Shown: piece by piece, positions 62,654 to 64,000 of the stretch | Layout: each line of letters begins with the position of its first letter | Numbering within the stretch: position 1 is the stretch's first letter | From: Stratiolaelaps scimitus | Taxonomy: Eukaryota; Arthropoda; Arachnida; Mesostigmata; Laelapidae | Direction: 5' to 3' | Assembly (NCBI GenBank): GCA_019614645.1 | Contig: JABWDB010000005.1 | Location: 16,233,001-16,297,000 of the forward strand | DNA: 64,000 nt | The notes under the pieces: generated by a model | What the model was told of the DNA's origin: nothing | The model's database searches: none | What the model saw: the letters and a program-made list of their open reading frames with translations, nothing else | Translations under genes and position numbers: made by a program

Positions 62654-63259
62654 TAATGAAATTAGCCAGGCAATTCTGCCAGCGAGGCAATGCCGAAATT
62701 TTGCTCGCTTTCAAATTGCGTTTGCGTTTGCATTCAACGATCTTCCGCTAATACTAACAATCGGAGCATTTGCAACTCTCGACAATGAAATGATATTTGT
62801 TGAAGACGAAGACGAGCAACAAAAACAAGCTATCCCGAATTTAACGCCATTCGTGTGTGACTGCTACCTATTGTATTGTCGTGTGCCCGAGTGTCTGCCT
62901 AGCTGTGTGCTTGTCTACGAGAGAGCGTGTCCCTGCGTACGTGTGGCATTGCTAGAAATCACTGTCGCGCTTCGCCATCCAGCGGCCATTAGCTGTACCA
63001 GTGCTATCGGGAGCCTCCGATCGATCGAATCCTGGCGCGACAACGCGGCCGTAACGCCGTTGTTGTCATCCCGGCCGCGTACGGCTCCATGTGCCGCGCT
63101 GACCCGGCCCGCGCCACAATCTTGAACCATTCGACTAGATTTCTTTCTGAGCTATTTCTAATAGTGATATATAGCAAGTAGTAGATATAATTATCTAGCA
63201 GTTGTCGTCGTTGTAGAAGTAGCAATAGTAGTAGTTGTATTTGTAGTGTTTTGTTATAG

Positions 63260-63406
63260 ACGTAGGCATGACAGTAGTCAGTGTGAACAGCGAACAGTTC
63301 GATTAGAGAAACCAATGATTATATTGACCCCCAACACGCCAAGCCGACAGGCCAATCCCTTACTTCCTCCTCTTCACGAGCCAGCATGCGCCACTTTTGC
63401 CTATGA
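63260..63406 (+). CDS. Probable exon 7 of the same gene, about 50 kb downstream
   Basis: The exon is 147 nt. The acceptor is a T/G-rich tract ending TTGTTATAG; the donor is GA|GTAAGC. Of the three frames only entry in phase 2 stays open, which is the phase in which exon 6 ends (AG|A gives Arg). It then codes for 48 residues and leaves in phase 2. The length is a multiple of three. The peptide includes VRLEKPMIILTPNTPSR, with two Thr-Pro pairs, and then NPLLPPLHEP, a proline-rich stretch that could bind SH3 or similar domains. No domain is recognised. The link to exon 6 rests on phase and splice signals only; exons in between cannot be excluded. Confidence 0.5.
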
Positions 63407-64000
63407 GTAAGCACTCTATATTAGTTCAATACTCCGATTCGCAATTGTACCCCACCGTGTCGGTGCACAAGAACAGCAAGTAATGGTCACCAAGCGTCGC
63501 TTAGCTTAGCTCCGCAACGGCCATCCGAACCTGCCGAGCGATTTGGTGTCATTTACATAGACACAGGCGGCATGACGAGCTGAACTCACATGTGCTAGTA
63601 TGCATGTGACTCAAAGCTCGTGGCTCGACCTGGCCAATCAATGGTGACACCAGTGTGAAACGTGCTAAAGTTTGTTGATAGACTTCTGCCCTACCGATTT
63701 CCTGCCGGCTGTCCATTGAGTTAAGCTGAGCCGAACTGAAGGCTATAGCATATAGCGTGTCTTTACATATCACAATCATAAAAATAATGTTATACTATGA
63801 TAACTATTTAATATGCTGTTCGTCCGATCGTCCATATTCGATGTGCACCAGCGTTTGCAGCCGCTGCAACAGTCGTTGATCGAGAGGAGTCGAGCCGCTC
63901 GTCGATTTGTCCTAAGAGAAATTATATTCGACGCATATAGAAATAATAATAATAACAATAATAATGCGATTTAAAGTGATATGTATTATACTATATTGTA
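63407..64000 (+). other. Start of intron 7
   Basis: Begins GTAAGC. No further exon with both a good acceptor and an open phase-2 frame to a donor is seen before the window ends. An ATA/ACA triplet run lies near 63943-63964. Confidence 0.4.

Larger units (their letters stand above)
57181..63259 (+). other. Intron 6, segment 9, ending at the exon 7 acceptor
   Basis: No supported plus-strand gene. Contents: TA tracts at 57645-57668 and about 58009-58025, a diverged duplication around 57851-57936, GTT runs at 58380-58460, a G11 run at 59522-59532, ATT triplets at 59727-59745, CTG/GTT clusters at 60140-60240 and 60355-60410, CGT triplets at 61183-61200, and a 60-bp TA tract at 61823-61883. Confidence 0.4.

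Overview
The window looks like eukaryotic, probably arthropod, nuclear DNA. Moderate GC, no obvious CpG depletion, very many short (TA)n tracts, and CAG/CAA and GTT/GCT triplet runs would fit a mite, tick or insect. This is an impression from composition, not a species call. There are no bacterial operons, no rRNA or convincing tRNA genes, no CRISPR array and no intact transposon. Almost every long open frame here is a translated triplet microsatellite or is no longer than chance allows.

The one gene I can support lies on the + strand and runs off the right edge. It is assembled from splice sites and reading phase. A leader exon ends at 835. A compact cluster of five coding exons follows (9538-9670, 10172-10301, 10707-10905, 11322-11384, 12530-12757). 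A further exon lies at 63260-63406. Each proposed exon except the leader is open in only the frame used, or joins its neighbours in phase. The start codon appears to be split by intron 1: AT at 834-835 joins G at 9538. The protein seen so far is about 300 residues. It begins MSDKEKDHEKESKDH and is basic, rich in Ser, Thr, Arg and Pro, with no recognisable fold. It looks like the disordered N-terminal part of a larger regulatory or scaffold protein. I cannot name it.

Layout: 1-835 is leader exon and upstream sequence rich in simple repeats. 836-9537 is intron 1 (8.7 kb). 9538-12757 is the exon cluster with introns of 0.4-1.1 kb. 12758-63259 is a single intron of about 50.5 kb filling most of the window. 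63260-63406 is exon 7, and the remainder is the start of intron 7. The large intron holds microsatellites, decayed dispersed repeats, a possible alternative first exon (18267-18355), possible alternative 3' exons, and a few minus-strand open frames of unknown status.

The most unusual non-coding signals are a two-copy element of about 135 bp in introns 1 and 5 that keeps three hairpins, and a second family of about 65 bp found once in each orientation (9743-9809, 27503-27566) that also keeps a hairpin. A perfect 22-bp palindrome sits just upstream of exon 6. I found no complete, clearly novel system. The best leads are the structured repeat and the architecture of the split gene.
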